Source of the DNA: Acinetobacter baumannii
GTDB taxonomy: Bacteria > Pseudomonadota > Gammaproteobacteria > Pseudomonadales > Moraxellaceae
Length of the DNA: 64,000 bases
NCBI RefSeq assembly: GCF_009759685.1
Contig: NZ_CP046654.1
Span: 3,844,001-3,908,000 of the forward strand
Direction: 5' to 3'
A program made the position numbers and the translations under genes. A model generated the notes under the pieces. It saw only the letters and a program-made list of their open reading frames with translations, ran no database searches and was not told where the DNA came from. Each line of letters starts with the position of its first letter. Positions within the stretch are counted from its first letter, which is position 1. Shown here in pieces: positions 45,259 through 52,932 of the stretch.

Positions 45259-46080
45259 TTATTTTATTAATAATGATGCCAAAGTGACTCGATCATTTTG
45301 GCCATAGTCTTGAATAGTTTTTATCTCACTAAAACCATGCGCAGCAAATACATTTCGCACAGCTTGTCCCTGATCGTAACCATGCTCTAGTGCAATCCAG
45401 CCTTGCGGTTTTAACCAGTTTTTGCCTTGAGCAATAATAATTTCAATATCGGCTAACCCATGATGGTCTGCAACCAATGCACGGCGCGGCTCTGTTGCCA
45501 AAGCTTGCATGTGTTCATCTTCAGGGTCAATGTAAGGCGGATTAGAAACAATTAAATCAAATTGTTGGGGTTCTAGTGCTTCAAACCAAGCGCCACAAGC
45601 AAATTTCACATGATGCAAGCCGTGTGTTTGTGCATTTTCTTTTGCAACATCTAAAGTAGGTGCGTAAATATCAGTTGCTGTGACGAACCAGTCTGGACGT
45701 TCACTTGCCAATGCAAGCGCAATTGCACCTGTTCCCGTTCCCAAATCCACGATATTTGCATTCTTTGGCAAATTTAGATTTAAAACAGTTTCGACCAAAA
45801 CCTCAGTATCTGGTCGTGGCACTAAAGTATCCGACGTTACTTTTAAATCGAGCGTCCAAAATGGCTGCGAACCTGTCACATAGGCTAAAGGTTCACCATT
45901 TTGGATACGTTCAAGACCAGCCAAGTAATCTTGCTCTTGTTGGGCTGTTAACTCTTGCTCAAGTCTGAACTTTAATTCGAGTGAATTGATTTTTAGAAAA
46001 TGCTCAAGTAACCAAGCATTTTCCTGTCGTTCATAACTGTCAGGCTCACCACGAATTGCAAGCGCTTGAGCAATATTCAT
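45259..46080 (-). CDS. prmC: Release factor glutamine methyltransferase PrmC
   Basis: PrmC methylates the Gln of the GGQ motif in RF1 and RF2. The 273-residue protein has the SAM site VDLGTGTGAIALALA near residues 112-126 and the glutamine-methylase motif IVSNPPYIDPED near 180. Length and order are normal. It starts at the last base of prfA's stop codon (TAATG overlap), so the modifying enzyme and its substrate are made from the same message. Confidence 0.96.
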   Translation of the reverse strand: MNIAQALAIRGEPDSYERQENAWLLEHFLKINSLELKFRLEQELTAQQEQDYLAGLERIQNGEPLAYVTGSQPFWTLDLKVTSDTLVPRPDTEVLVETVLNLNLPKNANIVDLGTGTGAIALALASERPDWFVTATDIYAPTLDVAKENAQTHGLHHVKFACGAWFEALEPQQFDLIVSNPPYIDPEDEHMQALATEPRRALVADHHGLADIEIIIAQGKNWLKPQGWIALEHGYDQGQAVRNVFAAHGFSEIKTIQDYGQNDRVTLASLLIK

Positions 46081-47168
46081 TAGCCGCCATTTTCCTGTGC
46101 AAGCATCGCAAGCTGATCTGCCTGATATTCACGATGTAAACTATCGAGCAATTCCGTTAGATCACCTTCCATAATGGCATCTAACTTATATAAAGTTAGG
46201 TTAATACGGTGATCCGTCATACGTCCTTGCGGGTAGTTATAAGTACGGATACGTTCAGAACGGTCACCAGAACCGACCAAATCACGGCGCATTTCAGAAG
46301 TTGCTGCATCGGCTGCTGCACGTTTAGCATTTTCTAGACGTGATACTAACAATGCCATCGCCTTAGCTTTGTTTTTATGCTGTGAACGTTCTTCTTGGCA
46401 CTCAACCACTGTACCCGTTGGAATGTGAGTAATACGTACTGCCGAATCGGTTTTGTTAATGTGCTGACCACCCGCACCTGACGCACGGTAAGTATCAATA
46501 CGCAAATCTGCCGGGTTAATTTCAACGTTAGTATCAACGTCAATTTCAGGCAAGATTGCTACTGTACAAGCTGACGTATGCACACGACCTTGTGATTCAG
46601 TTGCTGGTACACGTTGTACACGATGCGCGCCACTTTCAAACTTTAAGCGGCCATACACACCATCACCATCTACACGGCAAATGACTTCTTTAAAACCACC
46701 ATGCTCGCCTTCATTTTCAGAAAGGACTTCAATACGCCAACCTTGCGATTCGGCATATTTGCTATACATACGGAATAAATCGCCTGAGAAAATTGCAGCT
46801 TCATCACCGCCCGTCCCGGCACGAATTTCTAAATATGCAGCATTAGAGTCATTTGGATCTTTTGGAATCATCAAAATATTAAGCTGGCTTTCTAATTCTT
46901 CAAGCAATGCTTTATTTGCTTGAATTTCTTCTTCTGCCATATCTTTAAAGTCAGGGTCCGACTTCATCATTTCAGCAGTTTCAATATCTTCTTCTGCTTG
47001 ACGGTATTTGCCCCAAACTTCGGTAATTTCAGTTAAATCACTATGTTCACGAGACAGTTTACGGAAACGTTTGTTATCGGAAATCACTTCTGCATCTGCA
47101 AGCAATGCAGTAAGTTCTTCATGACGATCACAGAGTTGATCAAGACGTAAACGGAGTGACGCTTTCAT
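46080..47168 (-). CDS. prfA: Peptide chain release factor 1
   Basis: RF1 ends translation at UAA and UAG. The 362-residue protein has the anticodon-like PAT tripeptide in [14 protein letters not shown] near residue 190 and the catalytic GGQ in [15 protein letters not shown] near 233. The basic C-terminal region ([12 protein letters not shown]) is normal. It is directly followed by prmC with a 1-bp overlap. Confidence 0.98.
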   Translation of the reverse strand: MKASLRLRLDQLCDRHEELTALLADAEVISDNKRFRKLSREHSDLTEITEVWGKYRQAEEDIETAEMMKSDPDFKDMAEEEIQANKALLEELESQLNILMIPKDPNDSNAAYLEIRAGTGGDEAAIFSGDLFRMYSKYAESQGWRIEVLSENEGEHGGFKEVICRVDGDGVYGRLKFESGAHRVQRVPATESQGRVHTSACTVAILPEIDVDTNVEINPADLRIDTYRASGAGGQHINKTDSAVRITHIPTGTVVECQEERSQHKNKAKAMALLVSRLENAKRAAADAATSEMRRDLVGSGDRSERIRTYNYPQGRMTDHRINLTLYKLDAIMEGDLTELLDSLHREYQADQLAMLAQENGG

Positions 47169-47319
47169 AAGAGGAAATATCTCAAAAGTCCAAAAAACTT
47201 ATCTAGATAAATATAAGAAGATAAGCCAAATCATAAAAATAGCGCATAGTTTACAGTTTATGCCGATTAAATGACATATGTAATCCTTCAAAACATTAAC
47301 TTTCCAAATCCATATAATA

Positions 47320-47347
47320 AAAGAGACTTTATTTATAAAGCCTCTTT
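47320..47347 (-). terminator. Terminator after the DJ-1/PfpI gene
   Basis: AAAGAG-x-CTTTAT paired with ATAAAG-x-CTCTTT (single A/C mismatch, 2-base loop) with T-rich sequence after it on the minus strand, 12 bp after the stop. Confidence 0.6.
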
Positions 47348-47358
47348 AACCGCTATAG

Positions 47359-48198
47359 TTATTTTAATTTTTCTAATAAAGATTTACCGACAAGAACAGC
47401 CGAAGCTGGATTTTGTCCAGTAATAAGTTCACGATCCAGCACTACATTTGGCGACCAAGCTTTCGTATTGCTTTGATATTTTGCTCCAAGTGACTCTAAT
47501 GCAGTTTGTGGATAGAACTTCATCTCACCGCCTTTTAATAAGCCCTTCGCTTGCTCTTCTTCTTGATTGCTAATTACTGTCATCCGATAATTTTTATAAA
47601 TCCATTCGCCAGTTTTGACTGTTTTACCTTGTTCTAGTTGTCCAACTACTTCCGAGGCATTAGGTAAAGCTGACATCAAAGCTATAGGCCCATGACAAAC
47701 CAAAGCTGTAGGTTTTCCAGCTTTATGGAAAGCTGTAAGTACTTTTCCAAGTTGTTTATCTTTTAATAGGTCTTGCATAGGCGCATGTCCACCCGGAATA
47801 TAAATAGCATCAAATTGATCTATACCAATTTGCTCAATACGCGCCAGACTTACAACAGGAGAATCTTGAGCAGAAGTTAACTTTAGATCATGTAATAAAC
47901 CAGCATACTGCTTTAATGCTTTTTCATCTTGATTAAAATACATTGCATTATTTGATGACTCATCTAACGTTGGAGCTTTCCCCTTTGGAGTGGCAAACGT
48001 TACGGTATGCCCTGCATCTAAAAGCATTTTTGTAGGCTGCATCAACTCATTAAGATAAAAGCCCGTTTTAAAAACCTGCTTATTCTTTAGCTGTAACTGT
48101 CCTTCATCAGACAATACAACCAATACATGAGCGGCATTTGCACTTAATGCTGCCGAAGCTGCAATCATTGCAAACATTATTTGATTTAACTTCTTCAT
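47359..48198 (-). CDS. Periplasmic DJ-1/PfpI family protein
   Basis: A 279-residue protein with a signal peptide (FAMIAASAALSANAA) and a DJ-1/PfpI fold. The nucleophile Cys lies in PTALVCHGPIALMSA near residue 168-172, after IYIPGGHAPMQDL, which fits the Hsp31-like subgroup with an acid (EQGKT/ExxE) and His supporting it. These proteins act as glyoxalases, deglycases or stress hydrolases; the periplasmic location is unusual. It is divergent from a LysR regulator 120 bp away that likely controls it. Confidence 0.85.
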   Translation of the reverse strand: MKKLNQIMFAMIAASAALSANAAHVLVVLSDEGQLQLKNKQVFKTGFYLNELMQPTKMLLDAGHTVTFATPKGKAPTLDESSNNAMYFNQDEKALKQYAGLLHDLKLTSAQDSPVVSLARIEQIGIDQFDAIYIPGGHAPMQDLLKDKQLGKVLTAFHKAGKPTALVCHGPIALMSALPNASEVVGQLEQGKTVKTGEWIYKNYRMTVISNQEEEQAKGLLKGGEMKFYPQTALESLGAKYQSNTKAWSPNVVLDRELITGQNPASAVLVGKSLLEKLK

Positions 48199-48255
48199 TA
48201 TTCGACCTTCATTCCAAGCATTTGCTGGATTTATAACTGGGATGGATATATTCTA

Positions 48256-48277
48256 TTTTTACCCCAGAGGTAGAAAA
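48256..48277. promoter_or_regulatory. LysR-type box between the DJ-1 gene and its divergent regulator
   Basis: TTTTTACC-N5-GGTAGAAA, 7 of 8 arm positions matching, centred about 50 bp before the regulator start and 70 bp before the DJ-1 gene start. Confidence 0.4.
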
Positions 48278-48317
48278 ACAACTCATTTCACAAATCTTTT
48301 TTGCGTTTGAGGACAAA

Positions 48318-49220
48318 ATGTCTCGCCAATTTGACCATCTTGCCGATGTTGAAGTCTTTTTAATTGTGGCTAAAAAGCTTTCTATTAGTGCAGCTGCAAT
48401 TGATTTATCTACAACGCCTTCAGTCATTAGTAGAACAATTACAAGACTCGAGAAAAAATTAGGTATACAGTTTTTTAGAAGAACTACTCGCCATTTAAGT
48501 CTGACCGAAGCAGGCCAGCTTTACTATGAAAAAATGCAACATGCTTTTCAATTAATTGACCATGCTGAACGCGTGGTTCAAGGTGAACAACTACAAATTT
48601 CTGGAAAAATTAAATTAAGTGTACCTACGTCTTATGGGCACTATCGTCTCCCCCCCTTATTAGAAAAATTTCTTTTGAAATATCCGGACATTCAAATTGA
48701 AATTAGTATTTCTAATCGAAACGTTGACTTAATTGCTGAGGGTTTTGATTTAGCCATCCGTCAAGGACAACTTCCTAACAGCACCCTTATTGCTAGGCCT
48801 TTAGAGCAAGCACCTTTAAAACTTGTTGCCTCACCTGCTTATTTGAAACGCATGGGTATTCCAAAAAATTTGGAAGAATTAAAACATCATCAATGTATTG
48901 CCTTTGAATTGCCCAGTAGCGGCAAAATAACCCCATGGTTTTTAAAAAATGATAATGAGGAAATTCAATGGATACCAACAAATCGAATTTTAGTAAAAGA
49001 GGATATTGTGGGTGTGGTAACTCTTGCTGAAAGCGGGCTAGGTATATGTCAAAGTTATGACTTTATTGTTAATGAAAAAATTCAACAAGGAAAACTACAA
49101 CCTATACTTAATACATATGCAGGCCATACACGTCCTTTTTCTTTGTTATATGCGCAGCATAAACACATGTCCTCTGCTACCCGAGCTTTAATTGATTTCT
49201 TATGTTCAAATGATGACTAG
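48318..49220 (+). CDS. LysR-family transcriptional regulator
   Basis: A 300-residue LysR protein. The winged helix is FDHLADVEVFLIVAKKLSIS then TTPSVISRTITRLEKKLG and FRRTTRHLSLTEAG, followed by the linker helix and an effector domain (KIKLSVPTSYGHYRLP, GFDLAIRQGQLPNS). The AAxLSTTPSVISRTI type is that of regulators controlling a divergent enzyme. GAGG stands 5 bases before the ATG. The divergent DJ-1 gene is its probable target; the inducer is unknown. Confidence 0.9.
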   Translation: MSRQFDHLADVEVFLIVAKKLSISAAAIDLSTTPSVISRTITRLEKKLGIQFFRRTTRHLSLTEAGQLYYEKMQHAFQLIDHAERVVQGEQLQISGKIKLSVPTSYGHYRLPPLLEKFLLKYPDIQIEISISNRNVDLIAEGFDLAIRQGQLPNSTLIARPLEQAPLKLVASPAYLKRMGIPKNLEELKHHQCIAFELPSSGKITPWFLKNDNEEIQWIPTNRILVKEDIVGVVTLAESGLGICQSYDFIVNEKIQQGKLQPILNTYAGHTRPFSLLYAQHKHMSSATRALIDFLCSNDD

Positions 49221-49281
49221 CTAAACTGAATATATATAAATGGTATTTAATTTTTCTAGGTGAATAGTAAATATTCTATTT

Positions 49282-49313
49282 TAATAGAAAGCATACAAAG
49301 AAGACACTAAACT
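49282..49313 (+). repeat. Copy 1 of a 32-bp block upstream of glycine-zipper gene 1
   Basis: This 32-bp block is 28/32 identical to the one at 49938-49969. It lies 101 bp before its ATG; copy 2 lies 105 bp before the next. Its left end forms TTCTATT-TT-AATAGAA (49274-49289). It is probably a promoter or operator duplicated together with the gene. Confidence 0.6.
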
Positions 49314-49414
49314 CCAATAATCGAATGAAGGTTCTCCACATTTAAAGAGAAGTGTTTTGTTACATTTGCCGTAACGAAAGATATTAAGGTCCTGTAACTT
49401 GGGACACGGAGTAA

Positions 49415-49840
49415 ATGATGAAATTAAATGCTTTATTATGTAGTGCTGTTTTAGCTACTTCTATGGTAACTGTAGCACATGCTGACAACACAACTCATGT
49501 AGCAGCAGCTTCTGCTTTAGGTAGTATCGCTGGTACTGCAATTGGTAAAAGCATGGGTGGTACATCTGGCGCAACAATTGGTGCTGCTTTAGGTGGTGCT
49601 GGTGGTGCAGCAGTTGCAAGTGACCGTCGTCACCGTACAGAATCTGCAATTGGCGGTGGTTTAGGTGGCGGTGCAGGTTATACTGTTGGTAAAAGCATGG
49701 GTGGTACGAACGGTGGTTACATCGGTGCTGCTTTAGGTGCAGCAGGTGGTTCTGCTTTAGGTAATAAAATTTCTAAAGACCGTGATGCAGACCATTCTTC
49801 TAAGTATTGGAAGAAAAAACACCGTCATCATCGTCACTAA
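49415..49840 (+). CDS. Glycine-zipper protein 1 (secreted or envelope)
   Basis: A 141-residue protein with a signal peptide (MMKLNALLCSAVLATSMVTVAHA) and a mature part built from two glycine-zipper repeats of about 30 residues: GTAIGKSMGGTSGATIGAAL (near 37-56) and VGKSMGGTNGGYIGAALGAA (near 88-107). Between them is ASDRRHRTESAIGG. The tail is basic, ending KKKHRHHRH. Such repeats form tightly packed membrane-inserting helices. A tandem paralogue follows at 50075. Function unknown; a role in envelope stability or surface behaviour is a guess. Confidence 0.8.
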   Translation: MMKLNALLCSAVLATSMVTVAHADNTTHVAAASALGSIAGTAIGKSMGGTSGATIGAALGGAGGAAVASDRRHRTESAIGGGLGGGAGYTVGKSMGGTNGGYIGAALGAAGGSALGNKISKDRDADHSSKYWKKKHRHHRH

Positions 49841-49861
49841 TTACCGTGATGAAATCGGCTT

Positions 49862-49886
49862 AAAAACACCTTCGGGTGTTTTTTTA
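49862..49886 (+). terminator. Terminator of glycine-zipper gene 1
   Basis: AAAAACACC / GGTGTTTTT with a TTCG tetraloop and a T-run, 22 bp after the stop codon. Confidence 0.9.
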
Positions 49887-49937
49887 TAACCAAAAATTTT
49901 GGTTTCCAAGATAGTTGCTCATAGTTTATCCACATAT

Positions 49938-49969
49938 TAATAGAAACAATACAAAGCAGACACAAAACT
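49938..49969 (+). repeat. Copy 2 of the 32-bp block upstream of glycine-zipper gene 2
   Basis: See 49282-49313: 28 of 32 bases agree, and the distance to the ATG is nearly the same. The two copies support a duplicated promoter region. Confidence 0.6.
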
Positions 49970-50074
49970 ATCGTATCAGCATGTGCCTTCTTCATAATTT
50001 TCTCGAAATTTTTAATTACATTTAGCTCAAGACATAAAGATTGCTCGTTATTGAAAAGAGCATGGAGTTCCACA

Positions 50075-50578
50075 ATGAAAATGAATGTTTGGTTAGCAAG
50101 TGCATTAATCGCAACAACATCTATGGTTACAGTTGCTCATGCAGATAATGGTACCCGTGTAGCGGCAACTTCTGCTCTAGGTAGTGTAGTAGGAACAGCA
50201 ATCGGTAAAAGTATCGGTGGTACATCAGGCGCAACAATTGGTGCAGCTTTAGGTGGTGCTGGTGGTGCAGCAGCAGCAAGTGACCGTCGTAACCGTACAG
50301 AAGCGGCTATTGGTGGTGCTTTAGGCGGTGGCGCAGGTTACACCGTTGGTAAAAACATGGGCGGTACAAATGGCGGATATATCGGTGCAGCAGTTGGTGC
50401 CGCTGGTGGTTCTGCTCTAGGTCGTAAAGTTGCCCAAGATCGTAACTATGATGACCGTTATGACCGTCGTTATGATCGTGATGACCGTAGATATTATGAT
50501 GGTGATCGCCGCTATTACAGAGGTGGTAACTACCGTCATGACAACGGTTTACACCGTGGTTGGTACAAACATCGTTAA
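50075..50578 (+). CDS. Glycine-zipper protein 2 (tandem paralogue)
   Basis: A 167-residue paralogue of the gene at 49415, with the same signal peptide type (IATTSMVTVAHA) and two zipper repeats (GTAIGKSIGGTSGATIGAAL and VGKNMGGTNGGYIGAAVGAA). The tail is different: a run rich in Tyr, Asp and Arg (DRYDRRYDRDDRRYYDGDRR), then HRGWYKHR. ATG 50075 is preferred to the TTG at 50051 because GGAG lies 8 bases before it. A terminator follows. Function unknown. Confidence 0.8.
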   Translation: MKMNVWLASALIATTSMVTVAHADNGTRVAATSALGSVVGTAIGKSIGGTSGATIGAALGGAGGAAAASDRRNRTEAAIGGALGGGAGYTVGKNMGGTNGGYIGAAVGAAGGSALGRKVAQDRNYDDRYDRRYDRDDRRYYDGDRRYYRGGNYRHDNGLHRGWYKHR

Positions 50579-50593
50579 TTTATATATCAATCT

Positions 50594-50620
50594 AAAAAAG
50601 CACCTGAGTGGTGCTTTTTT
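50594..50620 (+). terminator. Terminator of glycine-zipper gene 2
   Basis: AAAAAAGCACC / GGTGCTTTTTT with a 5-base loop, 16 bp after the stop codon. Confidence 0.9.
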
Positions 50621-50637
50621 ATTTTAGGAAGAAATCC

Positions 50638-50711
50638 ATATCGAAAAAAAACGATATACATTGGCTTCTTTATATCGTATTATTTCGATATAACGTTTTC
50701 CGAGAATATCG
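50638..50711. promoter_or_regulatory. Operator array: ATATCG-N8-CGATAT repeated at 34 bp
   Basis: ATATCG starts at 50638, 50672 and 50706, exactly 34 bp apart. The first two are complete palindromes (CGATAT at 50652 and 50686); the third is a half-site that touches the ATG of the luciferase-like gene. A possible -10 box TATAAC (50689-50694) overlaps the second copy, which suits a repressor. Confidence 0.6.
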
Positions 50712-50712
50712 C

Positions 50713-51717
50713 ATGCGATCACTTCAAGATACTAAATTTTCAATTTTGGAGCTTGCCCCTATACGTGATGATAAAACTATTGAGTTTTCATTACGTCATG
50801 CATTAGAGCTTGCCCAACATGCAGAAAAGTTAGGTTATGACCGTTTTTGGCTTGCAGAACATCATAATATGGATGGAATTGCGAGTTCGGCAACAGCTGT
50901 TTTACTTGGTTTTATCGCGGCTCATACCCAGCGCATTCGCTTAGGTTCAGGCGGGATCATGCTGCCAAACCATGCTCCCTTAGTGGTTGCAGAACAATTC
51001 GGTACATTAGCTACTTTATATCCAGACCGTATTGAGTTAGGTTTAGGTCGCGCTCCAGGTACAGATCAGGTCACCATGCGTGCCCTACGCCGCGGACATC
51101 AGGAAACAGAAGATCAGTTCCCGAGAGATGTTGTAGAAATCTTGCAATATTTCAAAACACCTCAAGTGGGCCAAAAGATTATTGCGACACCTGGACAAAA
51201 TACTCATGTACCTGTCTGGTTGTTAGGTTCAAGCTTATTTAGTGCCCAGTTGGCTGCAAAACTTGGTTTACCCTACTCATTTGCATCACATTTTGCACCA
51301 CGTATGCTTGGTCAAGCCATTGAACTTTATCGTGAGAATTTCGAGCCTTCTGAATATCTAGATAAACCTTACGTTTCAATGGGTGTTCCAGTTGTCGTTG
51401 CTAATACAGATGAAGAAGCACAGTTCTTGGCAACAAGTGCTTATCAACGTGTATTAGGATTAATTCGTGGGGAAAGCCTCAAACTTAAGCCACCAGTTAC
51501 ATCTATGCAGGGATTATGGAACACGGCAGAACAACTTTCTGTTGAAAACTTCTATACGATGGCACAAATCGGTTCAGTTGAAACAGTACGTTCGGGTCTG
51601 CAAAAACTTCTGGACACTTATGAAGTCGATGAGTTTATTTTTACTTGTGATGTATACGACACAGCTAAACGCTTAGATAGTTTTACTCAATTAATGCAAG
51701 TAAAATCAGGCAATTAA
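50713..51717 (+). CDS. LLM-class flavin-dependent oxidoreductase
   Basis: A 334-residue luciferase-like monooxygenase of the MsnO8/YhbW group, using reduced FMN supplied by a partner reductase. It shows [20 protein letters not shown] near residues 47-66 and [17 protein letters not shown] near 78-94, [11 protein letters not shown], and the FMN-site region [17 protein letters not shown] 50713 is used; the open frame extends upstream but has no support. The substrate is not known. The upstream operator array suggests tight repression. Confidence 0.87.
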   Translation: MRSLQDTKFSILELAPIRDDKTIEFSLRHALELAQHAEKLGYDRFWLAEHHNMDGIASSATAVLLGFIAAHTQRIRLGSGGIMLPNHAPLVVAEQFGTLATLYPDRIELGLGRAPGTDQVTMRALRRGHQETEDQFPRDVVEILQYFKTPQVGQKIIATPGQNTHVPVWLLGSSLFSAQLAAKLGLPYSFASHFAPRMLGQAIELYRENFEPSEYLDKPYVSMGVPVVVANTDEEAQFLATSAYQRVLGLIRGESLKLKPPVTSMQGLWNTAEQLSVENFYTMAQIGSVETVRSGLQKLLDTYEVDEFIFTCDVYDTAKRLDSFTQLMQVKSGN

Positions 51718-51729
51718 CATATCCGCGAC

Positions 51730-51762
51730 ATCTCATGTTTGAATCTATATCAAGCATGAGAT
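51730..51762 (+). terminator. Hairpin after the LLM oxidoreductase gene
   Basis: ATCTCATG-T-TTGA pairs with TCAA-G-CATGAGAT around a 7-base loop, 12 bp after the stop codon. There is no U-run, so it may not stop transcription by itself; it could also be a site for a dimeric protein. Confidence 0.4.
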
Positions 51763-51863
51763 AACCACCTATCTGAAAATACTTTACCCAGACTCCTTGC
51801 TTGGTTATTTATATTAAAACGATAAAAATCATCATAAATGAAAACCAAAAGGACTTTTGGAAA

Positions 51864-52427
51864 ATGAGTATTGACCTTAAAAATAATGTCGCTAAATCAG
51901 CTATTTTTCAAAATACAGTTGAGGATTTTGAAGCCTTCACTGGTCAAATTCTGCCATCAAATAAACTTAAAGAATTTGATTTTTCTCATTTAAATGTAGC
52001 CATTATTGGAACGGATCAGGAGACCGTAACGCAATTAGAAAAAATCTGCCAACAGGCAAAATTTGTAACGGTATTTCAAATTACGCCTCACTTTATTTTA
52101 CCTCACAGTCAAATTGGTATACATCGATTAATTACCCATCCACTTATTGCCAAGAACCGGAGGTTATTTAACAATCGTGTTAAAAGCATCTTAGCTTTAC
52201 GTTTTCTTGAAACCCAAGTAAATGAAACATGGCTTAAACGACTTTTGACGCCCAATACCGCACGGGCAAATAAAACATTTTTTAAATCGGATAGCTACTA
52301 TACGGCACTGCAAAGACCAAATTGCAAACTACAAACTTGGCCGATTGTAAAAGTTACCGATACAGCCATTTATAGTATGGATGGCACTCAACGACCCGTT
52401 GATATCATTATCAGAACTACACCTTAA
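51864..52427 (+). CDS. Remnant-like protein of the Baeyer-Villiger/flavin monooxygenase family
   Basis: A 187-residue protein. The centre FDFSHLNVAIIGTDQETVTQL then FVTVFQITPHFILP resembles the NADPH-domain motif of Baeyer-Villiger enzymes (FxGKRVLVIGxGAS...VTVFQRTP), and the end FKSDSYYTALQRPNC-KLQTWPI...SMDGTQRPVDIII resembles their downstream region. The first FAD domain (GxGxxG) and the BVMO fingerprint are missing, and the NADPH-loop GxGxxG is changed to GTDQET. AAGGA lies about 12 bases before the ATG. It may be a degenerate gene that still has an open frame, or a small regulator. It ends in a shared terminator. Confidence 0.6.
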   Translation: MSIDLKNNVAKSAIFQNTVEDFEAFTGQILPSNKLKEFDFSHLNVAIIGTDQETVTQLEKICQQAKFVTVFQITPHFILPHSQIGIHRLITHPLIAKNRRLFNNRVKSILALRFLETQVNETWLKRLLTPNTARANKTFFKSDSYYTALQRPNCKLQTWPIVKVTDTAIYSMDGTQRPVDIIIRTTP

Positions 52428-52431
52428 AAAT

Positions 52432-52464
52432 AAAAAAGCATGGTTGATAGACCATGCTTTTTTT
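52432..52464. terminator. Bidirectional terminator, monooxygenase-like gene / pgaD
   Basis: AAAAAAGCATGGT / ACCATGCTTTTTT with a 6-base loop; A- and T-runs on each side serve both converging genes. Confidence 0.9.
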
Positions 52465-52467
52465 CAC

Positions 52468-52932
52468 TCATTTCAAATCATATCGAGTTAAATACCCCTG
52501 CTCATCATAATGTAAGATGATGCGCTGAGACTTTTGTAATTCTGATAATGATTCGGTACTGACCATAAATTGTGAGGCCAGCAACTCAACAGAGCTATTC
52601 GGAGCTTTGCTGCGGCGATCATCTCCATGAAATCTAAGCCAGTTATAACTTGCCCATAAAATTAAAATGAGCGCGCTCAGACCTATTAACAGAAGTAAAT
52701 GCAATAAAGTTTTCACTTCTGAAACATGATCTACCCACACATAGTCATAAATGAGGTGGCCTTCAAAAATCCATAAAAATAATGAAATGAGTGGAAAAAG
52801 CAGCCACATTAAACAAAACCAACCTATTGTTTGTAACGTATAGTTTGCAGTTTTATTTTTCACATATTCAGGCTGATCAATATATTCAGGTATATCTAAA
52901 ACTTCTACGTCGATATTTGCATCATTTTTCAT
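52468..52932 (-). CDS. pgaD: PNAG biosynthesis protein PgaD
   Basis: PgaD is a small inner-membrane partner of the glycosyltransferase PgaC and is needed for polymerisation of poly-beta-1,6-N-acetylglucosamine. The 154-residue protein has two membrane helices near residues 30-55 (TLQTIGWFCLMWLLFPLISL) and 75-95 (LLHLLLLIGLSALILIL) and a cytoplasmic C-terminus. It overlaps the end of pgaC by 4 bp (ATGA), the last gene of the operon. Confidence 0.93.
   Translation of the reverse strand: MKNDANIDVEVLDIPEYIDQPEYVKNKTANYTLQTIGWFCLMWLLFPLISLFLWIFEGHLIYDYVWVDHVSEVKTLLHLLLLIGLSALILILWASYNWLRFHGDDRRSKAPNSSVELLASQFMVSTESLSELQKSQRIILHYDEQGYLTRYDLK

Noticed and set aside
49415..50578. Repeated glycine codon patterns as a CRISPR-like or minisatellite array
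   Set aside because: The repeats are protein-level glycine zippers with variable codons and no regular spacer; two separate genes explain them.
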